Position numbers and translations under genes: made by a program. Positions 32,602-43,292 of a stretch of 64,000 bases of DNA are shown here, one piece after another (the stretch's first letter is position 1; every line of letters begins with the position of its first letter). Under the pieces are notes generated by a model. The model ran no database searches. It was not told the origin of the DNA and saw only the letters and a list, made by a program, of their open reading frames with translations. Source of the DNA: Malania oleifera (Eukaryota; Streptophyta; Magnoliopsida; Santalales; Ximeniaceae); the NCBI RefSeq assembly GCF_029873635.1, contig NC_080426.1, positions 55,814,093-55,878,092 of the forward strand, given 5' to 3'.

Positions 32602-33225
32602 TTATACGTAGGAAGGCATACATTCAACAACAAATTCAATACATGATTCATCATAGGATATATTATAACTATTACATGAATCATTGTATGCTTTGTCAAC
32701 AGGATTATCACAAGGAATATTAAAAGATTCATCATATGACACAACACAACATTCAGTATAAGAATCATCACGTGCATCATTGCATGAATCAATAAATGAG
32801 GTAGAGTAAGAGTCATATACCTCTTGATCTGTTAATGCTATTACCTCATGTTTTACTACTTTCGAATCATTTGAGTTTGACACTATGGAAGTGGTGGTCT
32901 CCTTCTCTTGGTCTCCATATTTCTTTTCAAGCGCTTCCCATATATCTTTTGCACTTTTACATATCATAATTTCATGAAAAATATTAGTACTTAAAGCATA
33001 GTATAACATGTTCATGGCATATGAATTCGCATGCATTAACTTAAAATCATTTTCATCCGAAGGCATACGAATTCTATTGACAATCACCCGCCAAGCCATC
33101 CAATTCATAGATTTTATGAAAACGCTCATTCTAATTTTTCAGTTGGTGTAGTTTACACCACAAAAAAATGGAGGGCAAGTAGGTGACTATCCCTCGCCGA
33201 ATGGGGATACACCAATGTGAGTCAT
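32602..33225 (-). pseudogene. gag core of the reverse element
   Basis: Start taken at ATG 33225 (MTHIGVS), equal to MAHIGVS of the forward copy. Two in-frame stops fall within the first ~33 codons, then an open stretch from 33129: MSVFIKSMNW, LYYALSTNIFHEIMICKSAK, DIWEALEKKYGD. The following region is rich in Asp, Ser, Cys and Tyr (SCNDARDDSYTECC, SYDESCIEFVVEC), corresponding to the Cys/Asp-rich segment of the forward gag. The end at 32602 is a stop; the homologous basic tail continues beyond it in broken frames. Copia-type particle protein, inactive here. Confidence 0.83.
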
Positions 33226-33264
33226 TGTGATCTTTTGCAAAAACGTTAAAGTCTATGCAACGAG

Positions 33265-33277
33265 ACTCTGATGCCAA
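33265..33277 (-). promoter_or_regulatory. Primer binding site for initiator tRNA-Met (reverse element)
   Basis: On minus TGGCATCAGAGTC, two changes from the tRNA-Met complement TGGTATCAGAGCC, one base inside the 5' LTR end at 33279. Downstream sequence (TCGTTGCATAGAC) parallels that after the forward element's site. Confidence 0.85.
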
Positions 33278-33278
33278 T

Positions 33279-35475
33279 TGTTAGAATTGGTGTATTCCCA
33301 AGAGGGGCTGAATTGAAATTTTAAAACTTGTTCCAAGGTTAAACCAAATATAAATAGTATTTTGCAATCTAGAGTGTTTCTAAAGGGATTCCAATACCCA
33401 CAAGAAATTAACTAGGCAGATAATCAAAGCAAGTATAGTAGGCTCTGTTTCTTGATCATTCACAATACTAAAACATAAACATTAAAGTGCAGAAACTTAA
33501 ATTGTGAAAATTAAAATTAGTCATAAGAAATGTTATCGGGGTTCGGCCAATACTGCTTACATCCCCGCTTCAAGCTCACACACAAAAGGATTCCACTAAG
33601 GCTCGCTTAACAGGTGGAGCGACACCAATTACAACTTCTTACCAAGATGGTGCACCTAGTTCTCCTAAGCGGGTTTGAACTAATCCAATGCTCTCCTACC
33701 CGAGTCAGAGCAATACATGACTATTCACAGGGCAAGTCTCCTTCTTCTGACCACCTGTCGCTACTACAACAAATAATCAATAATTTTGTATACAAACAAA
33801 TGCTTCTTATACTAAGTAGATTTGTACCAATACAGCCAATCTAATCAATGCACTCACAGATGATGTGATCTTAAGCTCAAGTGAGATTTCGTTAACCATT
33901 GTGTTAACTCTCAACAATATGTGTATCAATATGTATATGTGAGAGTGAGACCTTTGACTTCAAAATAATATATTTGCAATATAAATGTTCAAATAGTCTC
34001 TACAACCCTAAGCAAATATCACAATAGTTTTTTTCAAATATCAAGTACAATGGATATTAGGGTTTAAGCTTGTTAAAAATATTTTTATCAAAACATAAAG
34101 CAAGCTTATGAAACTTGCAATATGGATGCAAGTTCTCAAGTAGATGTAGAGTTTTCCCAAGCAATATTTATGAATGAAAACACAATGGGAAAACTTTAGC
34201 TTACTCTACAAAATCAGTACAAAATCAAATGCAAATATATGAGAGTTTAAGCTTGTGAGTACTATGAGATTCGCTCACAAAAATGCACACTTAACCTAGC
34301 TTCAAAGTGCAAACAATATGCAAGTGAAGAAGGTGAGGAAATATACTCTTTCTAAAGAATATAATCAAAAGTATATGAGAAATAGTTTTAAACAATATAT
34401 TTTCTAAAAATTTGGAGTTTGAAAGATTTAGCAACAAAAGATTTTGAGAGGAAAATTTTGCTAATCAAAATGTTAATCTTGTGCTAATCTGGAAAAATAA
34501 GGGAGTATAAATAGGATTCTCATAAAATATGACCGTTGGGGACATCAAGGGTATTTTTGAAATTGTTTAATTATGTTTAACAAAAATTAACCCTGTTTTA
34601 CTGCGGTAAAAATTTTTCCAACTCGAGAGGTTCGGTCGACCATATTCAAGGTTCTATTGACCACTTTAACAAGTTTGGTCGATCGTCGCAATTTTGAACT
34701 GAAGATATGGTCAACTATCTCAAGGCGATTTTGAACCCTTCATAGGTTCGGTCAACCAAGACTAAGGACAGTCGGCTACTCATCTAGGTTCGGTCGACCG
34801 TGGCCCACATGAACTATACATTTGGTCAGCCAAATAGTTAGGGTGTCAAACACTTTAATTTCGGTCATCCAAGGACAGTATGCTCATTTCAGAATGGTTG
34901 ACCGTGAGAAGTCAACTTGTTGACTTCTAACCAGTTCGGTCAACCAAGGCTTTTACACTGCTTGGGATTTGGTTGATTGTGGCTTAGTCAACTTATTGAC
35001 TTTTAGCCAACAGAGTGTTCGATCGACCAAGCTGGTTATTACCAGAAGGGTTCGATCAACCAAGCCCATTCAGAAACATAATTTTGACCGTAAGTTTTAT
35101 CCCTATTTGTATAAATGTGACATTTTAGCCAAAGAGACTTTTCATTTATGTGCATGGGGTCCTAAAGATCAATTTAAGGCCTCTTGAGCTTATGCAACCA
35201 TCATGCATATAATGCATTAAATTATAGACCATTATTACATACCCAAAATATGAAACAAAATGCATTACAATAGAAATGAATATGTCTTATCCTTTTTCCT
35301 TTCTCCTAACTTCATGGAATATGCCAGAGTGAGCGTTAAGTCCTGTCTTGGCTTCCATGTTCTCTTGCCCTTCTGTGTGTGATGAATATTATACCTGTTC
35401 ACGTACTAAATACACACATAAGATACTTGTGGTTTGTCATTATCAAAATCAGGAATCGGACTCAAAAAGTTAATA
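33279..35475 (-). mobile_element. 5' LTR of the complete reverse element
   Basis: 2197 bp from TGTTAGAATTGGTGTATTCC to AAAAAGTTAATA (plus; the expected TCAACA end has decayed). It aligns throughout with 24192-26320. The main length difference lies in the U3 array, which has extra units here around 34905-34980. TATTTATAC-type TATA region at about 34504-34515. Confidence 0.9.
34618..35062 (-). repeat. U3 array of GGTTCGGTCGACC palindromes (5' LTR)
   Basis: About thirteen to fifteen units, more than in the 3' LTR. A segment around 34905-34980 (AAGTCAACTTGTTGACTTC, GTTCGGTCAACCAAGG, TTTGGTTGATTGTGG) is replaced by a shorter sequence at 25805-25840. Units again differ mostly by TCG to TCA/TTG. 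Confidence 0.8.
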
Positions 35476-36267
35476 CACCTAGATCAGACCAGGACTTAAT
35501 AGGGAAAATCGCACTTAATGATGATGCTTGATTTAGTTTGGTCGACCAACCAGTTAAGTCCAGTCTTTGGACTGCACAACCCAGTCATGAGGGTATACGT
35601 GACACACAACTATAGGCCAAAATGAGTTTTTTATACATATTTATATATTTATGTGATCAGGGTCATTTAAAAGGCTTAAATGATGATTTGAAGGAAAAGT
35701 ACCTACATGATAATTTATAGTAAAAGAAAGTATAGACATATTTATATTTGTGAATAGGGCCCTATTTAGTAAGGCTAAATGATGATGTTAAGGAAAAGTA
35801 TAAAGTATATATTTATACGGTTATTTGGATGAAAATAATTTATAAATGATTTACAATTGTTCAAATGTGGTTTTTAATAGTTACAGTATTAAATAGTAAA
35901 TATTAAATGAATTTTGATAGTGTAAAACTCATATTAGTTACACAATGATAATAATCTTTTCCACTTACTGAGCATTATCTCACCCCAATTATTATTCTAC
36001 ATTACAAATAGCTTTGAAGAGCGTATAGGAAATCAGGTGTAGCAAATGTGTGGGCGGGATTAGAAAGAACAATTTAGATTAAATATTAAATTAGTTATAT
36101 TTTTATATTTTGAGATTTTTAAGGATGTTAAATTTGATATTGGTGATAGTTTTGTAATGAACTTATTTAATACTCTAGTATAAAAGTATTGAAGGTTTTA
36201 TTACTTCCGCTGTGAAAAATTTATAGAAAGTCGCACCCTAAACCCCTATCGGATTCGAGGCATTACA
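35476..36267 (+). mobile_element. Gypsy LTR-1, right part
   Basis: Continues LTR-1 after the insertion, starting with the second CACCT copy at 35476-35480. It aligns with about 37811-38638 of LTR-2 and ends ...GAGGCATTACA at 36267, followed by a primer binding site. One GGTCGACCAACC motif lies at about 35539-35550. Confidence 0.82.
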
Positions 36268-36674
36268 TTTTGGTATCAGAGCAAGGGGGTAGTTACCCCT
36301 AATCCCTAAGAACTCTCACTTATGAATGATTGTAGTGAAGTAAAAATCTTTGTCCGAGGGTTTGCTGAGTAGGCCTATCGAAAGGGGTAGGGTGCTTGGT
36401 AAGTGCTCTGTTAGATACCCGTTGTTGCCATAGGCGAAGCCCACATCGAAGGGACGAAGCCCAAAAAGGAGTTTGACAAGATAGTATCAAAGGCTAGGAT
36501 ATAGATTCTGTAAACTTTAGCGAATAATTTTTACCAGAATATAGGTATGAATTATGATGAGAGTAGGATTAAGTATGTTAGGATATTTTTAACTTATTAT
36601 TTTAGTACACTAAATTTTAATTAGGATTATATTTCAATAATTTCGATGAGGAAATATTTATAAGGAGGAGAGAA
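36268..36674 (+). mobile_element. Deleted gypsy interior with PBS and polypurine tract
   Basis: Only ~407 bp between the LTRs. TGGTATCAGAGCA (36271-36283) is a tRNA-Met primer binding site. The leader follows to about 36500, then a jump to the pol-distal end with AAGGAGGAGAGAAT (36661-36674), the polypurine tract before LTR-2. All of gag and pol are deleted. Confidence 0.8.
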
Positions 36675-36732
36675 TGTACTGATAAAAAAATTAAACTAAA
36701 TAAATAAATAAATAAAAATATAATATAATATA

Positions 36733-36788
<56 letters not shown>

Positions 36789-38638
36789 AATGGTTATCAT
36801 CCTTATCCAAGGAAATCAATTGCATATTCAATTTGAATCTGTCACACACACGCACACCTGCGTACAGCCCCCCAATGCATCTTGCTATCTCTCTTTCTCT
36901 TTTTCTCTTTCTTCATTTTTTTAATCCTGAAGAAATCCCTACAATTAAAAAAATACCCCTCCTCCAATTCCCTATAAATAGGAGAATTTTTAGTTCATTT
37001 TTTCATAAAAAAATTTCAAAGAGAAAGTGAAGAAAAAAGTGAGGAAAAAGATATAGTGGTGGATCCCACTCTTTCCAAACTCATTTTAGGAATTCATCTT
37101 TCAATCGTATTAAAGGAGTAGATCATTGTAAGTGGGCTTCATTATTTCAGAATTTTATAAAATATATATCTAAGTTTATTTGTAAGTGGGTTGGATTATG
37201 TTAGTCTTTTTACTTAAATACATCTGATTTAAATTAACGTACGAGAATTGGATTATATCCATTTTAATTCAAATATACCTGGCTTAAATTAACATATGGG
37301 GATTGGATTATATCCATTTTAAATCAAATATACCTGATTTAAATTAAAATATGGGGATTGAATTATAACATTTTTTTTTATTAAATATACCAAATTTAAA
37401 CTAAAAGTATGGGGAGTACATGAAATTGTTTTAAATGAAGTATTTTAATCCACTCAGGTAAATAATAGTGTTATAATTAATAATAAATAAATTAGCATGT
37501 AAATCGTGTGATATGAACTTATTTTCATACATATTAAATAAATAAGTAAGGATGAGATTTTTATGATGTTATGTTACTTGTTTTATAATGAATAATGATG
37601 GAATTTTATTACATGTTTTATATTGAAAAACGATGAAATTTTTATGATACTTATTTATTGTATAAATTATAATGGTATGTTTTAAGAACCCTGATGGCTC
37701 GACGAATACAATGCTCAGTACCATAGCTTACAAATGATGATGTTACAGATGATTATGAGTGCACCCACACTGTTTATAGAGTGATTTTATATGACAGTCA
37801 ATTTCTACTAAGTACACACCTGGATCGGACCAGGACTGAATAGGAAAAATCATACTTAATGATGATGCTTGATTTATTTTAGTCAGTCAACCAACTAAAT
37901 CTAGTCTTTGGATTGCACAACCCATTCATAGGGGTAAACATGTCATACAACTATAGGCTAAAAGGAGTTTTTTATACATATTTATATATTTATGCGATCA
38001 GGGCCATTTAATAGGCATAAATGATGATTTGAAGGAAATATATGTATATACCGTATTTAAAGAGCCTACATGATGATTTAAAGTAAAGAAAGTATACAAA
38101 TATTTATATATGTGAACAGGTCCCGTTTAGTAAGACTAAATGATGATGCGAAAGAAAAGTATAAAGGGAAGTACATATATGCATAAGGTTATTTGGATGA
38201 AAATAATTTATAATTGATTTACAGTTGTTCAAATGTGGTTTTTAATAGTCATAGTATTAAATATTAATTATTAAATGAATTTTGATATTGTAAAACTCAT
38301 ATTAGTTATACATTGATATTATTCTTTTCCACTTACTGAGCGTCGTCTCACCCTAATTATTATTATTTTACATTATAGATAGCTTTGAAGAACGTACAAG
38401 AAATCAGGCATAACAAGCGCGTGGATGGGATTAGAAAGAGCAATTTATATTAAATATTAAATTAATTATATTTTTATATTTTGAAATTTTTACAGATGTT
38501 AAATTTGATATTGGTGATAGTTTTGTAATGAAGTTATTTAGCACTTTGGTATAAAAGTATTAAAGGTTTTATTTCTTTTGCTGCAAAAACTTTATAGAAA
38601 GTCGCACCCTAGACCCCTACTAGGTTTGGGGCGTTACA
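36675..38638 (+). mobile_element. Gypsy LTR-2, complete
   Basis: From TGTACTGATAAAA to GGGCGTTACA, 1964 bp. It contains a TA microsatellite at about 36738-36786 and repeated ~60-bp units with CCTGATTTAAATTAA and GGGGATTGGATTATATCC at about 37215-37360. It is the uninterrupted sister of LTR-1 and shows the empty insertion site for the reverse element near 37804-37823. Confidence 0.82.
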
Positions 38639-38850
38639 TTTTGCTATCAAAGCAAAGAGGTAGTTATCTACAATTCCTGGGAACTCTCACTTATGAATGA
38701 TTGTGGCGAAATAACACTCTCTACTTGGGGGCTTGTTGAGTAGGCCTATCGAAAGGAGTAGGGTGCTTGGTAAGTGTTCTGATAGATACCCAGTGTCGCC
38801 ACGAGCGAAGCCCACATCGAAATAACAAAGCCTGAAAAGGGGTTTGACAT
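38639..38850 (+). mobile_element. Second copy of the gypsy leader, tandem arrangement
   Basis: TGCTATCAAAGCA (38642-38654) is a decayed primer binding site. The ~200 bp after it match 36268-36480 (for example GAACTCTCACTTATGAATGATTG without gaps). So the order is LTR, interior, LTR, interior, with a period of 2371 bp. Similarity stops at about 38850. Confidence 0.78.
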
Positions 38851-39137
38851 TCCGCATTATTGAAACTTGATGAATTGGAATAAAAGAGTAGAAGAGATAC
38901 ATCCAAGTTTGATTGACCCCATAGAAATAGTAGAAGGTATCTCATACTTCATTTTCTGTATCCTTACTTGATTATGGTTCATAAAATAAGTTGAATATGC
39001 TTTTTTATGTAAATTTTCTAACAATTCCTCATCCTAGTTCTAATACATTTAGATCGTCAAATGATCCTTAATAGGATGAGACAACTACACCTCCTTTAGT
39101 TCAATTTCATCATTCTACATGGGTAAGAGAACAATTA
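38851..39137 (+). other. Spacer with faint copia similarity
   Basis: Between the gypsy leader and the copia fragment. The last ~80 bp read, with stops, into the copia fragment that follows; the rest shows no feature. Confidence 0.35.
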
Positions 39138-39335
39138 TTGATATGCATGGTTTCTATTGTTATTATTCATTTGATACCCTTCAACAAGAACCTAGCTATT
39201 TCCTACGAAGAAGCATTTACTAACCCTAGTAGGCAAAAGGCCATGTTTGAGGAATTACATGCCTTGGAGAAAAACAACATATGGGATCTTGTCAATTTGC
39301 CTCACAAAAATTTTGGGTTAGAAGTATATAAGTAG
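39138..39335 (+). pseudogene. Ty1/copia RT N-terminal fragment
   Basis: ISYEEAFTNPSRQKAMFEEL, HALEKNNIWDLVNLPH match the copia segment just before the RT (P.SYKEA...W..AM..E...L..N.TW.LV.LP). It ends at a stop after 66 codons with no RT following. No LTR can be assigned to it. Confidence 0.7.
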
Positions 39336-39830
39336 AAAAAAAATAAAACTATGGTCGATGATTTAGTGGACAGTAGTTGTAGCTATATGATGTTGGTCAT
39401 TGCTTGAAATATATGTTAGGAAAAAATGTTCCTTGATAGCAATTCCAATAAAGATGTGCATATACACACATTTATAATAATTCTTGTTACAAATGATGCT
39501 ATATATAATTGCAAACTTAAGTAACAAAGTATTTAAGATAGGCTGTTCTAAAATAATATAAAAGTTACTTTGCTTCTTTCATAAATGTTAAGAGATTATT
39601 AACAAACTATATATGATGTTTAAGTAACATAGACTCAAATTTTAAAGGTTGAAATATTTAAAATTTTTAAAAAATATATGATGAAAAGTAAAAGCAAGTT
39701 TTTTTTGCCCTTTTATTTTATTTCATTTTATTTTATTTTATTTTAAAAAAACCAGATTTTGTTCAGTTTGACAATGTCTAAAAAATAAAGCCAGGGTTTG
39801 TCTACCCTCTTAATCTACCTGGTAATTTCA
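39336..39830. other. AT-rich DNA, nothing recognised
   Basis: Poly-T and TTTTA-repeat tract at about 39697-39750. No coding motif or terminal repeats seen. Confidence 0.4.
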
Positions 39831-40740
39831 ATCTTTAGAAGACAATTCCATTTTATTGAACAACGCGTGAGTCTTCAGAAGTCAATTCTATTTTATTGGC
39901 CAATGTGTGGGGACAGTGGTCAGGAGACCTTGACTCGCGAAGACTAGGCCTGTGGCTATGCCTCGATGAGAATGGTAATTTCCTGGAGGCTCCCTTGGAT
40001 CTCTCCTCCGCTCCCTCTTCTCTCTCTCTCTCTCTCTGTTTTACTCTGTTTCTCTCTGCTCTCCCTCTCTTTATCTCCCAGTTCCACGAAATTTCTCCGT
40101 GTTGCAGCCTTTACTTTTCTTGACTGATAAATAGCATTTTGAGTTAAGAACATGCATGTAACTTTCTATTTGCTTCGTTGAACATTCAATGGCAGCAACG
40201 GCGCCTACAAGGTGGCTGTACAAGTTGTCGTAGTTGTATATATATCGTTCACTCTGCCACTGCCGCGTTTGGATGCCGGAAAATTCCATTGAGCAGAAGG
40301 AAAACAGATTGAACCCATAAGAAACAGAGTGGTGCTGCTTGAACTGTGAGCCCGGGAAGCGCTTACCAGAGGTGGGTTTTTTTTTTTTTTTTTTTTTTAT
40401 GTTTGTTTTCATTTTTTCATTAGGTTCTGATCAAAGCTGTTGTTTTACTCTTCCATATTTCTCAGCTACCATGCGGAAAGTTAAAATTTTGGTTTCGTGT
40501 TGTTTCGCCTTTGTTCATTTCTAGCTTGAATTGCGCATGCATGGCGGACTGTATGTGCTTTTATGCTTTAACTGAACCTAAGAGAACCACTTGTTGAGGT
40601 ATTTTTATTGATCATTGGGTTCGAAGGCTTCTCTTTTTCCTTTCTTCAATCCTTAATTTTCTCAGCAACCGAACAGGGAGCCGTATTTGCTTTTATAATT
40701 TCTCGTTCGGGTTATTTTCCGGCTTGGATTTTACATTGAG
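39831..40740 (+). other. Leader-like, CT-rich, possibly host gene 5' region
   Basis: GC content rises here, with a CT microsatellite (40016-40040) followed by mixed CT-rich sequence. A 14-codon frame starts in a good plant context (ATTCAATGGCAGCAACGGCG, ATG at 40189, stop TAG at 40231). A T-run of about 20 lies at 40378-40399. CTCAGCAACCGAACAGGGAG at about 40663 resembles sequence I associate with first introns of plant genes. No clear exon is found, so this may be a 5' leader cut off from its gene. Low certainty. Confidence 0.3.
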
Positions 40741-40860
40741 GGGAGTTTGGTTTGCGAAATCAAAAAGATTTCTACGGAATCGGGAAAGGGATGCTTGCCC
40801 GGAATATTTTTGTTGGATTCGTGATGTTAGATTCCCAAGAATGTACGGAATGTCCTTTTA
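40741..40860. other. Possible small MITE remnant
   Basis: GGGGAGTTTGGTTTGCGAAATC, then GGAATCGGGAAAGGG and TTGGATTCGTGATG recall MITE-like sequence with GGAAT-rich ends. Termini and target duplication are not convincing. Confidence 0.25.
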
Positions 40861-41089
40861 GATAATTTTCATGAGAAAGATTTAGTTTTACTTTATGAAC
40901 TATAACCAAGTATGATGTAGAAATATAATTCATGTTATACTTTGCTCTATTTCAATTCACTTGAGGGAACTGACATTTGATGAAAGTACCTCCTCTTTCT
41001 TTTTGTTAATTTTGATCAAATATCTATTATGCAAAAACTACTTAATCTTCTTTATATAATTTGATTCATTTTTATGTTTAATTTAGTGA

Positions 41090-41758
41090 TAGAAGTTTTA
41101 TCGAGATGTTGGTGGTGGGTCTGCTAAACATTCTAATGAGGGCATGATGGTACTTGGTAGTAGGAGTTCTAAAAAAAGAAAAAAAGAAAAAAAAACATGG
41201 AAGCATAATAGGATTGGCCAAGAAGTGGGGCCTTGTCTGTTCCTCCCCACCAGCCAACCCCGACTAAAGAAAAAAGAGATTTTGTATGACGCCGAATGCT
41301 CGGTGATGCAGCCTCGTCCCAAACTCCTCTCCTTCCACTGCGATGGCTGAACTTCGGAGCCGACAACGGCCGAAACAGCCACTTGAAAAACCTTCTTGGT
41401 CTGGAGTTCACGCTTGCGACCGCCAGAGATTTCTTCCAAAACAGGTTGTGCGTTGGACTTGGATTCTAGAATTGAAAGATCGGCTAGCACTTCACTGACT
41501 TAAACCTCCTCTTTCTTCTCTCCATTGGTAAAAAGGTGCTGAGGCTTTGGGATCTTTTATGCTTCTCGCTCCTCTTTACTGGCGTAAGAGTTAGGCTTCA
41601 GAGGTTTCAAAGTGCACATCCCCATGACGCAAGCTAGAATCACAATCTAGGTGCTCGCATTCACGGCATTATTTGTAGAAGATCAAGTGAATAATCCAGA
41701 GTCTATAGATTCATAAGGTGGAGTGACTTCATGGAAACTAGCCCTTCTTCGTCTTTTC

Positions 41759-41794
<36 letters not shown>

Positions 41795-42080
41795 ATGACT
41801 TCAGAAATGGAAGAACACTCACAAGAGAAGAGAGCCAAAGAGGTGAGCTAGAGATGCAAGCCAAGCTAGGCAAATGCCCTAGTGATGCTGCCCCATCCCC
41901 ATCCGTGGCCCAGTCCAGTCAGTTGAATATTGGTATTTTAGTCTTTTTGAATCTTCAGCATATTCTAAGATATTGCAATTCAATCGTGGGTAAGGACAAT
42001 ATTAATAGGCAGGCCGGTTCAATCTAGTTAAGCCCAGTTCAGTCTTATAGGCCTTAGCCATAGAACCAAACACACCCTTA
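41090..42080. other. Foreign insert in the copia LTR, host-like DNA
   Basis: About 990 bp absent from the partner LTR at 44262-45062. It carries a minus-strand broken gene fragment (next entry), a GA microsatellite at 41762-41791, and ends near CATAGAACCAAACACACCCTTA. Exact borders are uncertain and I find no terminal inverted repeats or target duplication that would show how it arrived. Confidence 0.6.
41098..41625 (-). pseudogene. Host-like gene fragment of unknown function
   Basis: Minus frame from ATG 41625 (MGMCTLKPLKPNSYASKEER) with two stops in the first ~45 codons, then open for 130 codons: EVLADLSILESKSNAQPVLE, EISGGRKRELQTKKVFQVAV, VQPSQWKERSLGRGC. The same frame then runs into a K-poor, hydrophobic stretch that looks non-coding. 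Base composition is higher in GC than the flanks. I do not recognise the family. The unbroken frame and composition suggest a decayed exon or captured gene piece rather than element DNA. Confidence 0.4.
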
Positions 42081-42446
42081 GTGACTCAATCCATTAAAGG
42101 GTCATAAATGTGTATATGACCTTTTCCTTCTTCCAACTACTAGGGTGAATGTACCTTTAATTTTTTGATTTAATGTGATATATTCCTTAAAGATACATGG
42201 ATTAATGAGATCCCACGACTTCGGCCTATGTATTTTCATTATTCCAATGTGTCTTGAGAGACTATTCACTGACTAGTAAGGATAAATGACTTCGGTTATT
42301 ATATCTTGCACATCTTAACTTTGGTCAATGTACCTATTACCTATTCATGAACTAAGATATAACTTATTAATTAATTATTTATAATAGATACACACACCCC
42401 ATGTGATAATGAAGATTCCACACATATACATATAAAATCCAACATT

Positions 42447-42462
42447 GTCCCACTTGATCAAA
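42447..42462 (-). promoter_or_regulatory. Polypurine tract of the minus copia element
   Basis: On minus GATCAAGTGGGACAA directly precedes the LTR start TGTTGGATTT, the usual copia form (AAGTGGGAGATTGTTGG). Confidence 0.75.
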
Positions 42463-42772
42463 CGATTGCGTTGAGAATCATAGGCCTTTAATTTAAATTA
42501 AAATTCACAATATACTTAACTATACAAGTAACTAATATAAATCATAAAATTTTTATGACAATTATTTGACATAATTCCTTCTATGTATCATACGGTTAGC
42601 ATTTATTTAGATAACTCATTTTCCCTAATTTATCCATTTCAATAATATGCACATACATAAATTACAAAACATTAGCTCGATCTGAAGAACGTACAACCTC
42701 ATTATACATTCTACTATGCTAACACTTTAATAAATGGGTATGCTGTCATCATTTTGACACTAGTTTTCTCAT
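42463..42772. other. 3' untranslated interior of the minus copia element
   Basis: Lies between the polypurine tract and RNase H end. AT-rich, no further motif. Confidence 0.45.
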
Positions 42773-43081
42773 TCAACACCTTTTATCTCTTATTCTTTCT
42801 CTAACAACAAGATCTCTCAACTCTATTTGTTTTGATTGAGTTAAACATGTTGTTTTAGAGAAGAAAAAATCACATAATAGTTTGATGGATCTTGAAATAG
42901 AACCCATTATTTGAAGTCTCGAAGTGAAATTCCTCAACCAAATTTCTTGGGAAGTTACCTCATGGCATGCTACAAATGCTATTTCCATTGTAGAAGAGGT
43001 TGTAGTTATAGGTAAGCATACAATCATTTGTTCCTTGGAGATACTGCTTTTTTTTTTTTCTGTAAATTTCTGGTGATCCAT
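42773..43081 (-). pseudogene. Copia RNase H remnant (minus)
   Basis: SSTMEIAFVACHEVTSQEIW and LRNFTSRLQIMGSISR, then FFSKTTCLTQSKQIELRDL and VVRERIRD match copia RNase H around the STMEAEFVA...WLRNF and SKHID.K..VVRE motifs. A short stretch with the catalytic CDN is degraded (LLCDFFFSK). Part of the element with LTRs at 40861-42444 and 44262-45062. Confidence 0.8.
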
Positions 43082-43292
43082 TCCTAAATTTCTTTAATTA
43101 ACATTCTAATACAAAAATAATTATCTTTGCAAGTATATAAGTATGAGCATAACTCATGCTTCCAACAGCTAATGCATATGGAATATATTCCATTTGCTTT
43201 CATTCCACTTCACTGGCAAGACTTTGATTTTCAATTAATTTCTCTCCTTTCATGATAAGGACTATAAATGTTAAACCTTCAAGAACTTCTTT

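Larger units (their letters stand above)
24192..35475 (-). mobile_element. Complete non-autonomous LTR element of family P with 5-bp TSD
   Basis: An 11,284-bp reverse element. On plus the order is 3' LTR (24192-26320), polypurine tract, interior, gag, primer binding site and 5' LTR (33279-35475), flanked by CACCT on both sides. The interior encodes a copia-type gag (33225-32602 with a knuckle at 32448-32056) and an unrelated ORF2 (31436-30150). It has no protease, integrase, RT or RNase H, so it must depend on another element for replication. A 2.27-kb solo LTR (26852-29121) is nested inside. The forward element at 15276-23570 is a second member of the family without ORF2. It landed in the first LTR of a gypsy relic. 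Confidence 0.92.
40861..42444 (-). mobile_element. 3' LTR of a minus copia element, interrupted
   Basis: 40861-41090 aligns with 44395-44600, and about 42081-42444 aligns with about 44660-45062; together they are one LTR with ~990 bp of foreign DNA between. It ends (plus) AAAATCCAACA at 42444, so on minus it starts TGTTGGATTTTATATG. The left end is lost against 40860. Confidence 0.78.

Noticed and set aside
35539-35552. Single GGTCGACCAACC palindrome in the gypsy LTR-1
   Set aside because: Only one clear unit (decayed in the sister LTR near 37883), so it is not called an array, though it fits the wider pattern.
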